In this document: in pieces, positions 7,739 to 17,030 of the stretch
How the letters are laid out: each line of letters opens with the position of its first letter
Numbering within the stretch: the first letter of the stretch is position 1
Assembly: GCA_028066595.1 (NCBI GenBank)
Contig: JALCBJ010000072.1
Span: forward strand, 1-33,413
Source: Thermoanaerobaculia bacterium
GTDB taxonomy: Bacteria > Acidobacteriota > Thermoanaerobaculia > Multivoradales > J023
Length of the DNA stretch: 33,413 nucleotides
Reading direction: 5' to 3'
Translations under genes and position numbers: made by a program
Notes under the pieces: generated by a model
What the model was told of the DNA's origin: nothing
Databases searched by the model: none
The model's input: the letters and a program-made list of their open reading frames with translations, nothing else

Positions 7739-9650
7739 GTCCGACGCCCCTGGAACGGAGAAGCCATCGTCGCTGAATCCCTTCGCCTTGTCGACGGAGA
7801 CCACCAGCCGATTCTGGATGTTGACGTTAACAGCGGTGCTCCTGGTTTGGAGTCTCGGCTCGTCATTTGTCGAGACGAAGAACCTGTTCGTGATTGCCTA
7901 TGACGTGAGCCCTCAGTTGCAGAAGGAAATCGACGGATTCATCGAAGAGTTCCAGGCGAATGGGAGAATTCTCATTGGCCGTGAGGAGTTGCGAGCCTCA
8001 CTGGCCAACCGGCCCGAGTTGAATGGAATACTTCGAGAGTCGCTCAAGAATCTGCGCCGGATCGCGATCGCGTCGGGCATCACTATGGCAACCCTGGTTC
8101 TGGCTTTCTTGGTCTTTCTCTCGCTGCCGGCATGGCAGCGACATCGCTTCAGAATTCGCCGACTGGTGCCAGACGAGTCGCCCAAGCTGTCTGCCGAAGT
8201 CGCAGCGCTGGCGCGGGAGATCGGGCTGGAGACACCAGAGATCGCAGTCCGACCCGGTCTATTGGATGGATTGGCGCTTCGCGGCACGGGTGGGCGTCCT
8301 TGTTTGGTCCTCGATGGGCAGCCGGAATGGCTCGAACGGTCTTGGGGAGACCTCAACCGCGCCGTGGCTCTCCACGAGCTCGGTCACATCGCGAATCGGG
8401 ATATCTGGAATCGGGAGCTGGCCCGATCGACCACGTTCGCACTCTGTCTCGCTTTGCTCGTCTGTCTTCCGGTCGCGATTTGGATGGGTTGCCGCACCAC
8501 TGAGCTGTTGAGCCTTGAAAGAGTAGGAACCATAGCCGTGCTGTGGTTGCTCTGGGCTGGTCTGATTCGGGCCAGGGAGTTCTACGCCGACAGCCGAGTC
8601 GCCACTGCCGGCTACGGCGACGCACTCGCCCAAAGGCTTCAGCTGGTCTCGCCAGGCTCCAGATGGAGCCTCCGATCGCTTTGGCGTATGCACCCGTCAA
8701 ACCGCGCGCGACTCGAGCATCTCGTTGCACCTGAGCGGCATTTTCACGTATCCCGTCAGTTGACGCTGTTGACGGGCGTGCTGGCGGGAATTATGTCCGG
8801 CCACGGCGCTGGCGGTTTACACGACGGCCTTTGGATGGCGATTGCGCCCGTCGGGCTGTTCGCCGGCATGGCTCGGAATGCACTCGCCATTGTCCTCGGC
8901 GCGGTACTGGCACCCCTGCTGATCCTGCTCGCAGTCGTAGTGGTGAGCTATTGCATCTCGGCGGCCCTGGGAGTGCAGATCTTACGTTCGTCGGTGGCGG
9001 ATCTGGCTCGGGAGTCTGAAGCCGAATGGGGCTATCTCAAGCTCATCCGCTTCGCTGTCTTCTTCGTCATAGGCGTCGAGGTGGGCTACTTTCTTAGTAC
9101 GGCAGGCCAGGGCTGGAGACCGACTCCATCGATGATGCTCTTCGCGCTTCTGTTCACCCTCGTGATCTGGATCTGGATGATCCAGACCCGGGCACTCGGC
9201 CGGCTGGCCCTCGGGGCCGTCACGACAAGGAAGGCCGCTTTAGCTGTCGAGCGGTTCCTACGCGTATTCGCCAGCCTTCAATTGGCGCTCGTCCTGTGGC
9301 CGGCCCTCATAGGGCGCCTGGCCGTAGTGCTCTCATCTCGGCCCGACCTCGTCGAGAAGCTGAGCCGTTCGGGCCATCTCGATGGGGAGGCTCTGGCCAT
9401 ACTTCAGACGAGCGGTTTCATGTTCCTGGCGTTTGGATGGGCTGCACTGGCCCTTCTCGGTCTGGTCACCCACCTTGGGATCCTCCTTGCCCTGGGCCTG
9501 CATGCGGCGCACTGCCCCAGCTGTGGGCAGCAACTGGACGGCTGGCGAGCGATCGGGCGCCGATGCGCAGGATGTGGCTCGTCTCTCGCGCCCTGGTTGT
9601 TTCTTCCAACCGATAGAACCTCTACTACTTCATCAGGGGCATACCCATGA
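7722..9650 (+). CDS. M48-type membrane zinc peptidase, copy 2
   Basis: This is a 642-aa paralogue of the gene at 4788. Both begin with a short polar stretch then 'PFAL..ET..RF', a membrane helix, a helical insert, a second helix, and the peptidase core. HELGH is at residues 218-222 and the probable third ligand is E286 in RAREFYAD. A C-terminal zinc ribbon (CPSC...CAGC) is again present. The ATG at 7722 was chosen because GGAG lies 8 bases upstream; this gives a 17-base overlap with the partner gene before it. Catalytic residues are intact in both copies, so neither is a decayed duplicate. The copies differ mostly in the insert after the first membrane helix, which may set substrate choice. 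Confidence 0.9.
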   Translation: MSTMPESDAPGTEKPSSLNPFALSTETTSRFWMLTLTAVLLVWSLGSSFVETKNLFVIAYDVSPQLQKEIDGFIEEFQANGRILIGREELRASLANRPELNGILRESLKNLRRIAIASGITMATLVLAFLVFLSLPAWQRHRFRIRRLVPDESPKLSAEVAALAREIGLETPEIAVRPGLLDGLALRGTGGRPCLVLDGQPEWLERSWGDLNRAVALHELGHIANRDIWNRELARSTTFALCLALLVCLPVAIWMGCRTTELLSLERVGTIAVLWLLWAGLIRAREFYADSRVATAGYGDALAQRLQLVSPGSRWSLRSLWRMHPSNRARLEHLVAPERHFHVSRQLTLLTGVLAGIMSGHGAGGLHDGLWMAIAPVGLFAGMARNALAIVLGAVLAPLLILLAVVVVSYCISAALGVQILRSSVADLARESEAEWGYLKLIRFAVFFVIGVEVGYFLSTAGQGWRPTPSMMLFALLFTLVIWIWMIQTRALGRLALGAVTTRKAALAVERFLRVFASLQLALVLWPALIGRLAVVLSSRPDLVEKLSRSGHLDGEALAILQTSGFMFLAFGWAALALLGLVTHLGILLALGLHAAHCPSCGQQLDGWRAIGRRCAGCGSSLAPWLFLPTDRTSTTSSGAYP

Positions 9651-10648
9651 CAAAGCAGCGGATTCTGAGTTTGGCTCTGCAAGCCTTCGCGTTGGCGCTC
9701 CTTCCTTATGCTCTTGCGAGCATCATCGCGCCCTTTCTCCCTGGTTTCGAAGACATGTTGCAGGCTGGCTCGCAACTCACAGAGGTGCAACAGTCGCCCG
9801 TGATCCTCGGGCAGCCGCCGCTCTTCTTCGCTGTAACGGGCTTCGGCTGCTTCTTGGTTCCTGTGATCGCTGTAGGTATGGCGGGCGTCTGGTTGTCTTT
9901 CCGAGCGCGGAACAGCGCCAAGGAAGCACAGGTTCTGGAGCAGGATCGGGAGCGCTGGGGAGACAAGGCACTCGCTTGGTGGCTCGAACGCCTCGTAGAT
10001 CAGTTGCGGAACAACCAGGATCCCTCGGCCGTTGTCGCGCAGAGTCGGGCCGAGCTTCTGCCCCACCTTGTCGAGCCACATGCTTCCTGGATGTCTAGAT
10101 GCTCCGAGGTGCTCGCAGGTGCACCGAGAGCCAGTTTTGAAACGCCCCCGCGTTCAGCTCAGCCCCGACGTTCTCTCTTGCTGCGCGTGACGGCAGGCTT
10201 CCTCTTGACACTGTCCGGCTTCAGTCTGTGTTGGGGAATTCTCAACGTCGCAATGCTGGTCTGGTTCGGTCGACTACCGATCGTCGACCTGGAGGTCAGC
10301 GCCGCCGTCTTGGTCACGGGTTCTGCTTTCCCCCTCGGCGTTTTGCTGGCGACCGTTTGGCTCGCGGTCTCGTTGCTGAGGATCGACCGACAGAATTTTC
10401 GACAGCGAGAAGAGACCGAGGCCGGGCGGCGACTTCTGGGTCTGGCGCTGGTGCAACGGGTCGCCGAAACGGCCCAGACGCTTCGTGAGATGGACATAAG
10501 CAATGCGCGGAATCTATCCAGGGATCTGGTTCTGGCGACGAGGGATGTCCTGCCACCTGAGTGCTGCGCCGATCTGCAGCGTGATGCGCTAGGCCTCGAT
10601 CCATTGCCGGGCCACTTGGTGGAGACAGAAGTCAAGCAGGGAAAGTGA
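9647..10648 (+). CDS. four-helix membrane partner of M48 peptidase, copy 2
   Basis: This is a 333-aa protein whose ATG overlaps the stop of the second peptidase gene (ATGA). It has an N-terminal helix (ALALLPYALASIIAPFL), a second helix (FAVTGFGCFLVPVIAVGMAGVW), a charged segment, two central helices (~175-205 and ~215-250), and a helical charged C-terminal part ending near LPPECCADLQRDAL. The layout matches the gene at 6773 although residue identity is low to the eye. No enzymatic motif is visible. Strict pairing with an M48 peptidase in both cases suggests a complex between the two products. Confidence 0.8.
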   Translation: MTKQRILSLALQAFALALLPYALASIIAPFLPGFEDMLQAGSQLTEVQQSPVILGQPPLFFAVTGFGCFLVPVIAVGMAGVWLSFRARNSAKEAQVLEQDRERWGDKALAWWLERLVDQLRNNQDPSAVVAQSRAELLPHLVEPHASWMSRCSEVLAGAPRASFETPPRSAQPRRSLLLRVTAGFLLTLSGFSLCWGILNVAMLVWFGRLPIVDLEVSAAVLVTGSAFPLGVLLATVWLAVSLLRIDRQNFRQREETEAGRRLLGLALVQRVAETAQTLREMDISNARNLSRDLVLATRDVLPPECCADLQRDALGLDPLPGHLVETEVKQGK

Positions 10649-10662
10649 TAACGGGGAGTAAC

Positions 10663-10998
10663 ATGGCGAGAGCTGTCGACTCAAGAACTCGTTCCTGGCT
10701 GGTGAAGATTGAAATCGCAGCAATGCTTCTATTCGATGCCGCCTTGGTCATGCTCGCGCTGCTTTCGTGGATCGCTTTCGCCAAGGTGGCGATCGAAACC
10801 GGAATGGCGACCGGTGTGCCAGGCTCACCCTTTCCGCCCGACCACGTCCTGTCCGACGACGAACGCCTTATCGCGCGCGGGTTCACTCCGGTGGGCTACC
10901 TGCTTTGGGCGACGGCGGTGGCGTTGCCCGCTGGGCTACTCCTAGGAATCGCCGCCGTCCTGCACCGGCTGGTCGTGCGTCCTCTTGCCGACAGCTGA
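10663..10998 (+). CDS. small two-helix membrane protein
   Basis: This is a 111-aa protein with two membrane helices (IAAMLLFDAALVMLALLSWIAF and VGYLLWATAVALPAGLLLGIAAV) and an acidic loop between them. ATG at 10663 has GGGGAG about 5 bases upstream. GTG at 10645, overlapping the previous stop, is a possible alternative that adds six residues. It is the last gene of the rightward run. Its final 57 bases overlap, tail to tail, the last gene of the leftward run. No family is recognised. Confidence 0.7.
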   Translation: MARAVDSRTRSWLVKIEIAAMLLFDAALVMLALLSWIAFAKVAIETGMATGVPGSPFPPDHVLSDDERLIARGFTPVGYLLWATAVALPAGLLLGIAAVLHRLVVRPLADS

Positions 10999-11196
10999 AG
11001 ATGGCGCTGATTCGGATCGTGCCTCAGGGCTCCCCTCGCTGATCTCACCATCGTATCGCTGGCGCAGCCATTCGAGCTGGAAGTGACAGGGACCGAAACC
11101 CGCCGCAGGTTTCCCGATATAGACGCGGAATCGGATAGAGCGCTGGCCGATCCGGCAAGGTATCTCGAGTATGGTCGGAGCTTCGAGGGGGCTCAA
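10942..11196 (-). CDS. small DUF2610-like protein, TTG start
   Basis: This is an 84-aa product. The start is TTG overlapping the TGA of the giant CHAT-NACHT gene, with GGAGG exactly 7 bases upstream, an excellent ribosome site. The N-terminal half (LEIPCRIGQRSIRFRVYIG, then PCHFQLEWLRQRYDGEI) fits my recollection of the DUF2610 pattern 'IPC.f......vYiG.P....P..fQ..WL...rgG.i'. The usual second half (a helix after the glycine motif) is missing; instead a polar tail rich in serine and charged residues runs to the stop. The gene may therefore be a shortened family member. It is the last gene of the leftward operon and overlaps the opposing operon by 57 bases. Function is unknown; a small accessory to the NACHT protein is the natural guess. 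Confidence 0.6.
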   Translation of the reverse strand: MSPLEAPTILEIPCRIGQRSIRFRVYIGKPAAGFGPCHFQLEWLRQRYDGEISEGSPEARSESAPSSAVGKRTHDQPVQDGGDS

Positions 11197-14100
11197 TTCG
11201 ATGCCTCCGAACTCCGTGCCGCCGACGATACGGGCTTGACCTGTATCTCTAGCAGCAGACCGCGCACTAGCCGATCGAGTCGACCCAGGGACTCGATCCT
11301 CACATGTCGATTCTTGGGCGAAGAGGAGTAGTTGAAGGCATGGACCTCCCGCAGTGCGCTGGGTGCCGCGGCGACAGAGGCGAGCGCGGCTTCGATAGAT
11401 CGACGAACGCCGGGTTCGCAGTGACGAGGCCGAGCGAGAGCTGCGAGGAGTCGGGCCGCCGCGTAGACCCGCGATGGGTGGCGGTCCTCTAGGGTGTGGA
11501 GGATCGGTTCGAGCGACTCACAGTCCGCGAGGCGACGATAGAAGGCGAGCGACTCGAGAGTGGTGCGCTGGATCTCGGGAGCATCCTGGAGCGTGGCCAA
11601 TAGCGCTCGTAGCTCGCGATCTCCGAGGAGACGTCCCATGCCGAGCAACTCCACAGCAGTCCTGCGTGTGGGTAGCCAGTCGGCGTACTCCGCCAAGTCT
11701 GCCAGGCGAAAGCCCCAAGAAGGTCGGTCCTCGATTGCCTGGAAATAGGTTCGCGGCAGGCGGCGCGCAGCTGTGGCGACCAGCATCAAGAGGTCGCTGG
11801 TAACGCGGTTGTCGATGTCGGTGTAGGGGTCAGAGAGCAGCCGCTGCTCGAGCCAATCCATGAGCAGCGGCAGTAAGACAGGACGGTCATAGATGCCTGC
11901 GGCGGCTTCGACGTAGCCTTGGTTGCTTTTCTCGCCGATCCGTCGACGAGTCCCGAGATACGCGAAGGCACCACGCATCTCTTGGGGCTCACACAACAGT
12001 AATTCAGCCCAAAGCGTCGCGGAGGATCGATGGATCTCGGATGCCCGATCGACTCCGCCACCTTCCGAATAGGCCCGATCTGCGGCGTCCACGATGCGCC
12101 TCGGGCCGTGGAGCTGTACGGAACGGTTGCCGAAGCAGTCGGCTGCGGCGGGTAGCGCGTCCACGATCGCCGACCAGACAGCGTTGCTATACCTGTTGGA
12201 GGCCGCAAGAAGGTTGGGTAGCCCGTGAACTAGGGCTCTGCGCGCCCTTCTCGCGCCGTCGTGGAGAATCTCGCCGAGCGTTGGCAAGGCCTCGAGCGAA
12301 ACGGTTTCAATGAAGCGCAGCACGACTTCCGCGGATTCGGCTTCGAGACCGGGGCGTTCCAGGGCTTGGGCTGCCAGTTGCAAGACTTTTGGGGTATCGT
12401 GCTCAAGTGCTTCGAAGGTCCAGCGCAAGACCAGTGCGGTCTGAGGCGATTCCATCCGACGCTGTAGCCACTCTCCTGCAAGTCTGAAGGCAACGTCTGC
12501 GCCGACTCGCCTGAGGGGCCAGCGGCGCCGAAGCGGAGAGCGATCACCAAACAGCGCGAGCGACGCCTGGAGGCGATCCAGGTCGTCGCCGTTCTCGACT
12601 TGATCGATCAGATCGGCGACCACATCGCGATCGAGCACTCCGCTCCTTGCCCGGGAGACGGGGTCGCTACGATTCGTCGAATGTCTCTGGCTCTGGTAGC
12701 CAAGGACGACATCGGCGAGCGCTCCCAGCACCACCAAGTCGTTTTCCGGTCCGACGTCTCCCAGCCGACTAATCGCTGCGACGAGCTTTGCGGGATCGAT
12801 GCCTTCGGGGCCGCAGCAAGAGGCCTCGGTCTCTAGATGAGCTAGCGGCCATCGACGGCGATGCGGATCGCGGATGCCCCAGGCTGCCATGGTCGCCGGA
12901 GACATCAAGATCCGGTGCGCGGCAATATGGTCGGAGACAAGCGAGGACCGAAGGCTTGCGACTCCGGCCGCCAGACGTTGCAGGGCCCGCCAGCGCCGCC
13001 ACGGATCTGTGATGGCCCGAGCCCGTTCGACCAGCGCTTCGTCGCCTACGAGCGCATCGGTGCCGAGGAGGCTCCGCCGCGCCAGCTTCCGTGAACCGAA
13101 GCGGTCGGACAGGGAGGTCTCTGCCATGATGATGGCCTCGTCGAGGAGGCCACAGCCGTCGAGCGCCGGCTGCAAGACAACGAGCGACCAGGCTCGGACG
13201 AAGTCGAACGACTCAGGAATGCCGGCGAGGACATCCAGCACTGCTGCCAGTCGCTCGGCCAGGGTCTGAGACCCTAACGTGGACGACTCGACGAACGGCT
13301 GGCCAGCGGCGAGCCAGCTGTCGACGAAGGTAGACAATGGCGAGGTCAAGAATGCGCCGTGCTGGTCGAGTGCGACGGCTGCGCGATGGAGAGCGTTGCT
13401 CTCGCGGGGCTCCGGAAAGAGCAATATGCGCCAGAAGAGGGCCAAGAGCCGTGAACGCTCCGTCTCTGGTGCCTCCGAGGCCAGGAGCAGGTAGAGGTCG
13501 GCTCGCTCTTCGACGGCTAGCCGGTTGACGATCACTTGGACCAGGCTTAGCCAGGTTGCGGAGCCCAGTTGCGGTCGGGCTTCGAGCAGTGGATGGAGCC
13601 ATGTAGTGGCTTTGCTAGGTGAGATGGTCTCGGTTCTCAGATAGTCGAGATCAGCGCGGAAGCCGTCGCTCGTCTCCTGCGGCACCGGAGGAAGGCAACC
13701 GAGTGCCAACAAGGCACGACATGCTTCCCGAGCAGCTTTGCCAACGCTCTGCTGAGCCATGCCGCTAAGCGCTGGTACTAGGCTCTCGGCCGGTTGAAAG
13801 GCCCCGAGGGTGCGCAGCACGAGGCCGTCGATTGTGGACTGCCGAAACGGCTGAACGCCATCTCCGCCCACCGCATGGACCAAACGTCGCCACCGCGGAT
13901 CGCCGGCAATGCGCGTCGAAAAGTCGGGGTTGTGGTTGAGAATGCGACCGAGTGATCCCCGCGGAAGCAAAGAAGGATCGCGGCGGCTCAGGTGCCGAAG
14001 CGCGCGGTCGATCCACCATGGGGGCTTGTCGTGTCTCCCTAGGCCAAAGAGTGCTGCAGCGAGTCGAGGTGGCACCGAGGGAGCTTCTAATGCGATTCGC

Positions 14101-17030
14101 GCAAGCGGTGCCGCCATCCGGCTCGGATTCTCTTCGGCGAGGCGCGCCAGAGCTCGATCCGCGGCGTCCAGATATGGGCCCTTGAGCACCGAGGCGAAGA
14201 CACGCTCCAAGGACCCGTCGCTGCCAGAGGCCGCTGCCGATCCGAAAAGGGCGACTGCCAGGTCTGCGAAAGGCGGGGAGAATCCCATTGGGAGCTCTCC
14301 AAGGGCTTCGAGAATCAGCAGCCCGGCATACGGCACTGGCTGTGTTGCGCTGGCGGCATCTCGGGCCAGCAGCCGACCAATCAACGCACTTAGCCTGGTC
14401 CGGCCCAAGGTTTCCGCCAGCAGACCCAGAGCCATGGCCGAGGGAACCCTCCAGGCCGGGTCGTCGAGACGCTGGCGCAGGCGTTCCTCGGCTTCCGCAG
14501 GATCCGATGCCAGCCAGCTCGCCGCTAGATACTCCTGCACAGGGCGGCACAGAAAGCCGCAGACCCCGCCACCGTAGTGCATGAGCGGGCCGAGGTCGCG
14601 ATGCAGAAGGCGCTCGAGTACCCTTGCCTTCTTACTTCCAAATAATGAATCAAGCGTTGCTGTCAATTGCCGGTGACCCAGGAGGCCGAAGCTTTCTGGC
14701 AGGCCGAGTACCTCGGCTGCCAGCGCCGCCAGAACGCCTGACAGTGGTTCTGCCAGACCTTCGGGGGCCGCGGGGAGATCTTCTTGCTGGCGGGCGAGCA
14801 GGACTCCGACAAGCGACGCGTAGAAGTCGATGCGTCGGGAGGGTAGCCCACCGTGGGCGAGCAAGACCACGGCAAGCGCGGAGATCATGAGCGGGCTTGC
14901 CACCGTTTCGTCTGCTCCCTGCCGTTGCAGCTCGCCCACCGCGGCGACCAGGGTATGGTTTTCTACTCCCGTAGCCTCTGCCCAGAAGCGGCACAGCCTC
15001 TGAAGGCTGGGGCCGGAAAGGGGCTTGAGCTCAAGGCAAACCGCAGGCTGCGAGAAAGCAGCGCGTCGATAGCCAATCGCTCGACTCGCGATGATCGCCC
15101 GGCAGCCGAGAGCCGCGAGACATGCCTCCACCTCTCGCACGATATCCAAGCGTTCTGCGAGATCGACGACTTCGTCCAGCTTGTCGCAAAGGAGAACCGC
15201 ATCGCCGCGCCGCAGTTCGCGTCGCAGTACTCTCTGCAGGATCTTTGGATCGATGTCGTCGCCTGCTGCGTCGGCGACGGAGTCATCAGGCTCCGCGCCG
15301 AGGTGTCTCCCAAGGAACGCTGCCAGTCGGAGGTTGTTGTCGCTCTTCTTGCGCTGTTGTGAATAGGCCGCAAGGTCGAGCAAAACCGGAATGCGTGCCG
15401 GACCCAAATCAATCGGCACGTCGTCGTCCCGTCGTGGGTCGATCCGGTGCGCCGGGGCCTGCAATCGAGCGTCGCCGTGGAGCAAGCTTTCGGCCGAGCA
15501 ACGAGCCAGCCAGCGGAGCAGGCTGGTCTTGCCGGTGCCGGCATCACCCAGCAGAACGATCCTTGAGTGGCGCCTGATGGCGTCATGGAAAGAGATATCG
15601 CCAGCTGTTGTCTGGGCTGCCTTTCGTTCTGGCGAGGCGATGTTCACACCTCCTCTGGCAGCTCTTCTTAGCTGACGCCATACGAAAAGCTCCTCTTCTT
15701 CCGCGGATACCGATCCCGATAGCCGCTCTACAGACGCTCCGTAAGTCCTTGGGCGCCGCGGATGTTCGGTAGGAGACTCGGGATCATGGCTCAGCAGGCT
15801 GCAAATGGTTTCGAGCTGTAGCCGGGGAGGTGGTCCGGCCGCAGACGGCCAGGGTACGTCGAGCTCTCTGCAGGATTCGACCATCCACGAGAGATAGCGC
15901 TCGCGGACAACCCTCTCATCCGAAGGTAGCTCGCCTTCTTCGAGACCTCCAATCGTTGTGCCGGAGGCGCGCGAGAACAGGACGGGAATGGCCCAGGTCG
16001 TTTCCCCGGGCGTCCTGGAATGTATGGCGTGACGTCCCTCGCAGACGGCGCGCTCAAGAGTGTGGCCTCGGGCCAGCCTGGGATAGAACTCGTGGGAGAA
16101 CGTGATTGCAACGTTGTCTGGAATGGGACCCTGCATCGCGACCACAGCGGGGACGGCGCTTCGTACCAGCCGTGTGGCGACGCTGTCGAACGGCCTCGCG
16201 TTGGTATCGGCTGTGCGACAGGCGTTGAGCACGACAAGCCATAGGTGCTCAAGCCCCTGGAGCTTCTTCGCCAGATCCTCTCCTGTGACGCCGAGAGGCC
16301 AGCCGTCGGGATCCTCGAAGAGCAGCCGGCCTTTGCCGTCAACGCCAACCTCGCCGTGTCCCATGAAGTGCAGCACATGCGCCTGCCTGGTCTCGAGAAG
16401 ACTGCGGACGGTCTGCAGATCGACCGGCCTCGGCACCGGGATGACCTCCAGGGCTCGATCACTCTCGAGCGCCAGTAGCCCCGCGACTTCAGCATCCAGT
16501 CCGAGAGCGGACGTTTCCCGAGGATTTGACGCTACGACGACGATTCGCAGCGTTTCCGGGGGATGGATGGTTGGCCGAATCGCCGCGACATCTAGGTGTC
16601 GCGAGAATCCGAGCGCCGGTTCGAGCCCTAGCGCGGCTTTCGTGTCAGGCAGGTGCAGCAACTCCCAGGGGAGTCGATGTAGGGGAGCGAGACGCTCATC
16701 CTCGGCGTCCCATACCAGTCGCAGGTTCAGGGGACGCCCCGAGCCACGAAGACGGTCTAGCAAGCTCCGAACTCTCCCTGGGAAGAGGGCCTCGAAGAGC
16801 CTCAGGCCCGTGCGCTCGTCCGGCTCCCGCGTACCGCCATCGCCGAAGCCTTCGACTGCCGTGAATCCGCGCGCGAGGTGGCCCGGCGGGACGAGTGCGC
16901 CGGTAATGTCTCGCCAGGCTTCCGGCGGAAGCTGAAACAAGCCGGTCTCGTAGCTGCCAAGAGCTTCGATCTCGACCTTCAGATCCTCGCCGTCAGCGCG
17001 CAAGCGCACCGTGACGTCGATGGCACTCAT
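11193..17030 (-). CDS. giant CHAT-NACHT protein with helical repeats
   Basis: This is a 1945-aa cytosolic protein. Residues ~100-355 form a CHAT caspase-like peptidase with both catalytic residues: H225 in HFMGHGE and C271 in VVLNACRT. A linker leads to a NACHT-type STAND ATPase (~485-760) with Walker A GDAGTGKTS (K501) and Walker B-like LLCDKLDEV, then IIASRAIGYRR. From ~800 to the end the sequence is a very long alpha-solenoid of HEAT-like helix pairs, suited to sensing a ligand. By analogy with NLR-like proteins, ligand binding would trigger ATP-dependent oligomerisation and switch on the peptidase. Its ATG overlaps the stop of the FHA-like gene upstream. Domain order (effector, ATPase, sensor) is the usual one for STAND proteins; the sensor is unusually large. 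Confidence 0.93.
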   Translation of the reverse strand: MSAIDVTVRLRADGEDLKVEIEALGSYETGLFQLPPEAWRDITGALVPPGHLARGFTAVEGFGDGGTREPDERTGLRLFEALFPGRVRSLLDRLRGSGRPLNLRLVWDAEDERLAPLHRLPWELLHLPDTKAALGLEPALGFSRHLDVAAIRPTIHPPETLRIVVVASNPRETSALGLDAEVAGLLALESDRALEVIPVPRPVDLQTVRSLLETRQAHVLHFMGHGEVGVDGKGRLLFEDPDGWPLGVTGEDLAKKLQGLEHLWLVVLNACRTADTNARPFDSVATRLVRSAVPAVVAMQGPIPDNVAITFSHEFYPRLARGHTLERAVCEGRHAIHSRTPGETTWAIPVLFSRASGTTIGGLEEGELPSDERVVRERYLSWMVESCRELDVPWPSAAGPPPRLQLETICSLLSHDPESPTEHPRRPRTYGASVERLSGSVSAEEEELFVWRQLRRAARGGVNIASPERKAAQTTAGDISFHDAIRRHSRIVLLGDAGTGKTSLLRWLARCSAESLLHGDARLQAPAHRIDPRRDDDVPIDLGPARIPVLLDLAAYSQQRKKSDNNLRLAAFLGRHLGAEPDDSVADAAGDDIDPKILQRVLRRELRRGDAVLLCDKLDEVVDLAERLDIVREVEACLAALGCRAIIASRAIGYRRAAFSQPAVCLELKPLSGPSLQRLCRFWAEATGVENHTLVAAVGELQRQGADETVASPLMISALAVVLLAHGGLPSRRIDFYASLVGVLLARQQEDLPAAPEGLAEPLSGVLAALAAEVLGLPESFGLLGHRQLTATLDSLFGSKKARVLERLLHRDLGPLMHYGGGVCGFLCRPVQEYLAASWLASDPAEAEERLRQRLDDPAWRVPSAMALGLLAETLGRTRLSALIGRLLARDAASATQPVPYAGLLILEALGELPMGFSPPFADLAVALFGSAAASGSDGSLERVFASVLKGPYLDAADRALARLAEENPSRMAAPLARIALEAPSVPPRLAAALFGLGRHDKPPWWIDRALRHLSRRDPSLLPRGSLGRILNHNPDFSTRIAGDPRWRRLVHAVGGDGVQPFRQSTIDGLVLRTLGAFQPAESLVPALSGMAQQSVGKAAREACRALLALGCLPPVPQETSDGFRADLDYLRTETISPSKATTWLHPLLEARPQLGSATWLSLVQVIVNRLAVEERADLYLLLASEAPETERSRLLALFWRILLFPEPRESNALHRAAVALDQHGAFLTSPLSTFVDSWLAAGQPFVESSTLGSQTLAERLAAVLDVLAGIPESFDFVRAWSLVVLQPALDGCGLLDEAIIMAETSLSDRFGSRKLARRSLLGTDALVGDEALVERARAITDPWRRWRALQRLAAGVASLRSSLVSDHIAAHRILMSPATMAAWGIRDPHRRRWPLAHLETEASCCGPEGIDPAKLVAAISRLGDVGPENDLVVLGALADVVLGYQSQRHSTNRSDPVSRARSGVLDRDVVADLIDQVENGDDLDRLQASLALFGDRSPLRRRWPLRRVGADVAFRLAGEWLQRRMESPQTALVLRWTFEALEHDTPKVLQLAAQALERPGLEAESAEVVLRFIETVSLEALPTLGEILHDGARRARRALVHGLPNLLAASNRYSNAVWSAIVDALPAAADCFGNRSVQLHGPRRIVDAADRAYSEGGGVDRASEIHRSSATLWAELLLCEPQEMRGAFAYLGTRRRIGEKSNQGYVEAAAGIYDRPVLLPLLMDWLEQRLLSDPYTDIDNRVTSDLLMLVATAARRLPRTYFQAIEDRPSWGFRLADLAEYADWLPTRRTAVELLGMGRLLGDRELRALLATLQDAPEIQRTTLESLAFYRRLADCESLEPILHTLEDRHPSRVYAAARLLAALARPRHCEPGVRRSIEAALASVAAAPSALREVHAFNYSSSPKNRHVRIESLGRLDRLVRGLLLEIQVKPVSSAARSSEASN

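Noticed and set aside
13765..14577. 261- and 222-codon frames on both strands
   Set aside because: Shadows of the repeat region of the giant gene, with no family likeness.
16102..16935. 277-codon rightward frame
   Set aside because: Antisense shadow of the CHAT domain of the giant gene, serine/arginine-rich.
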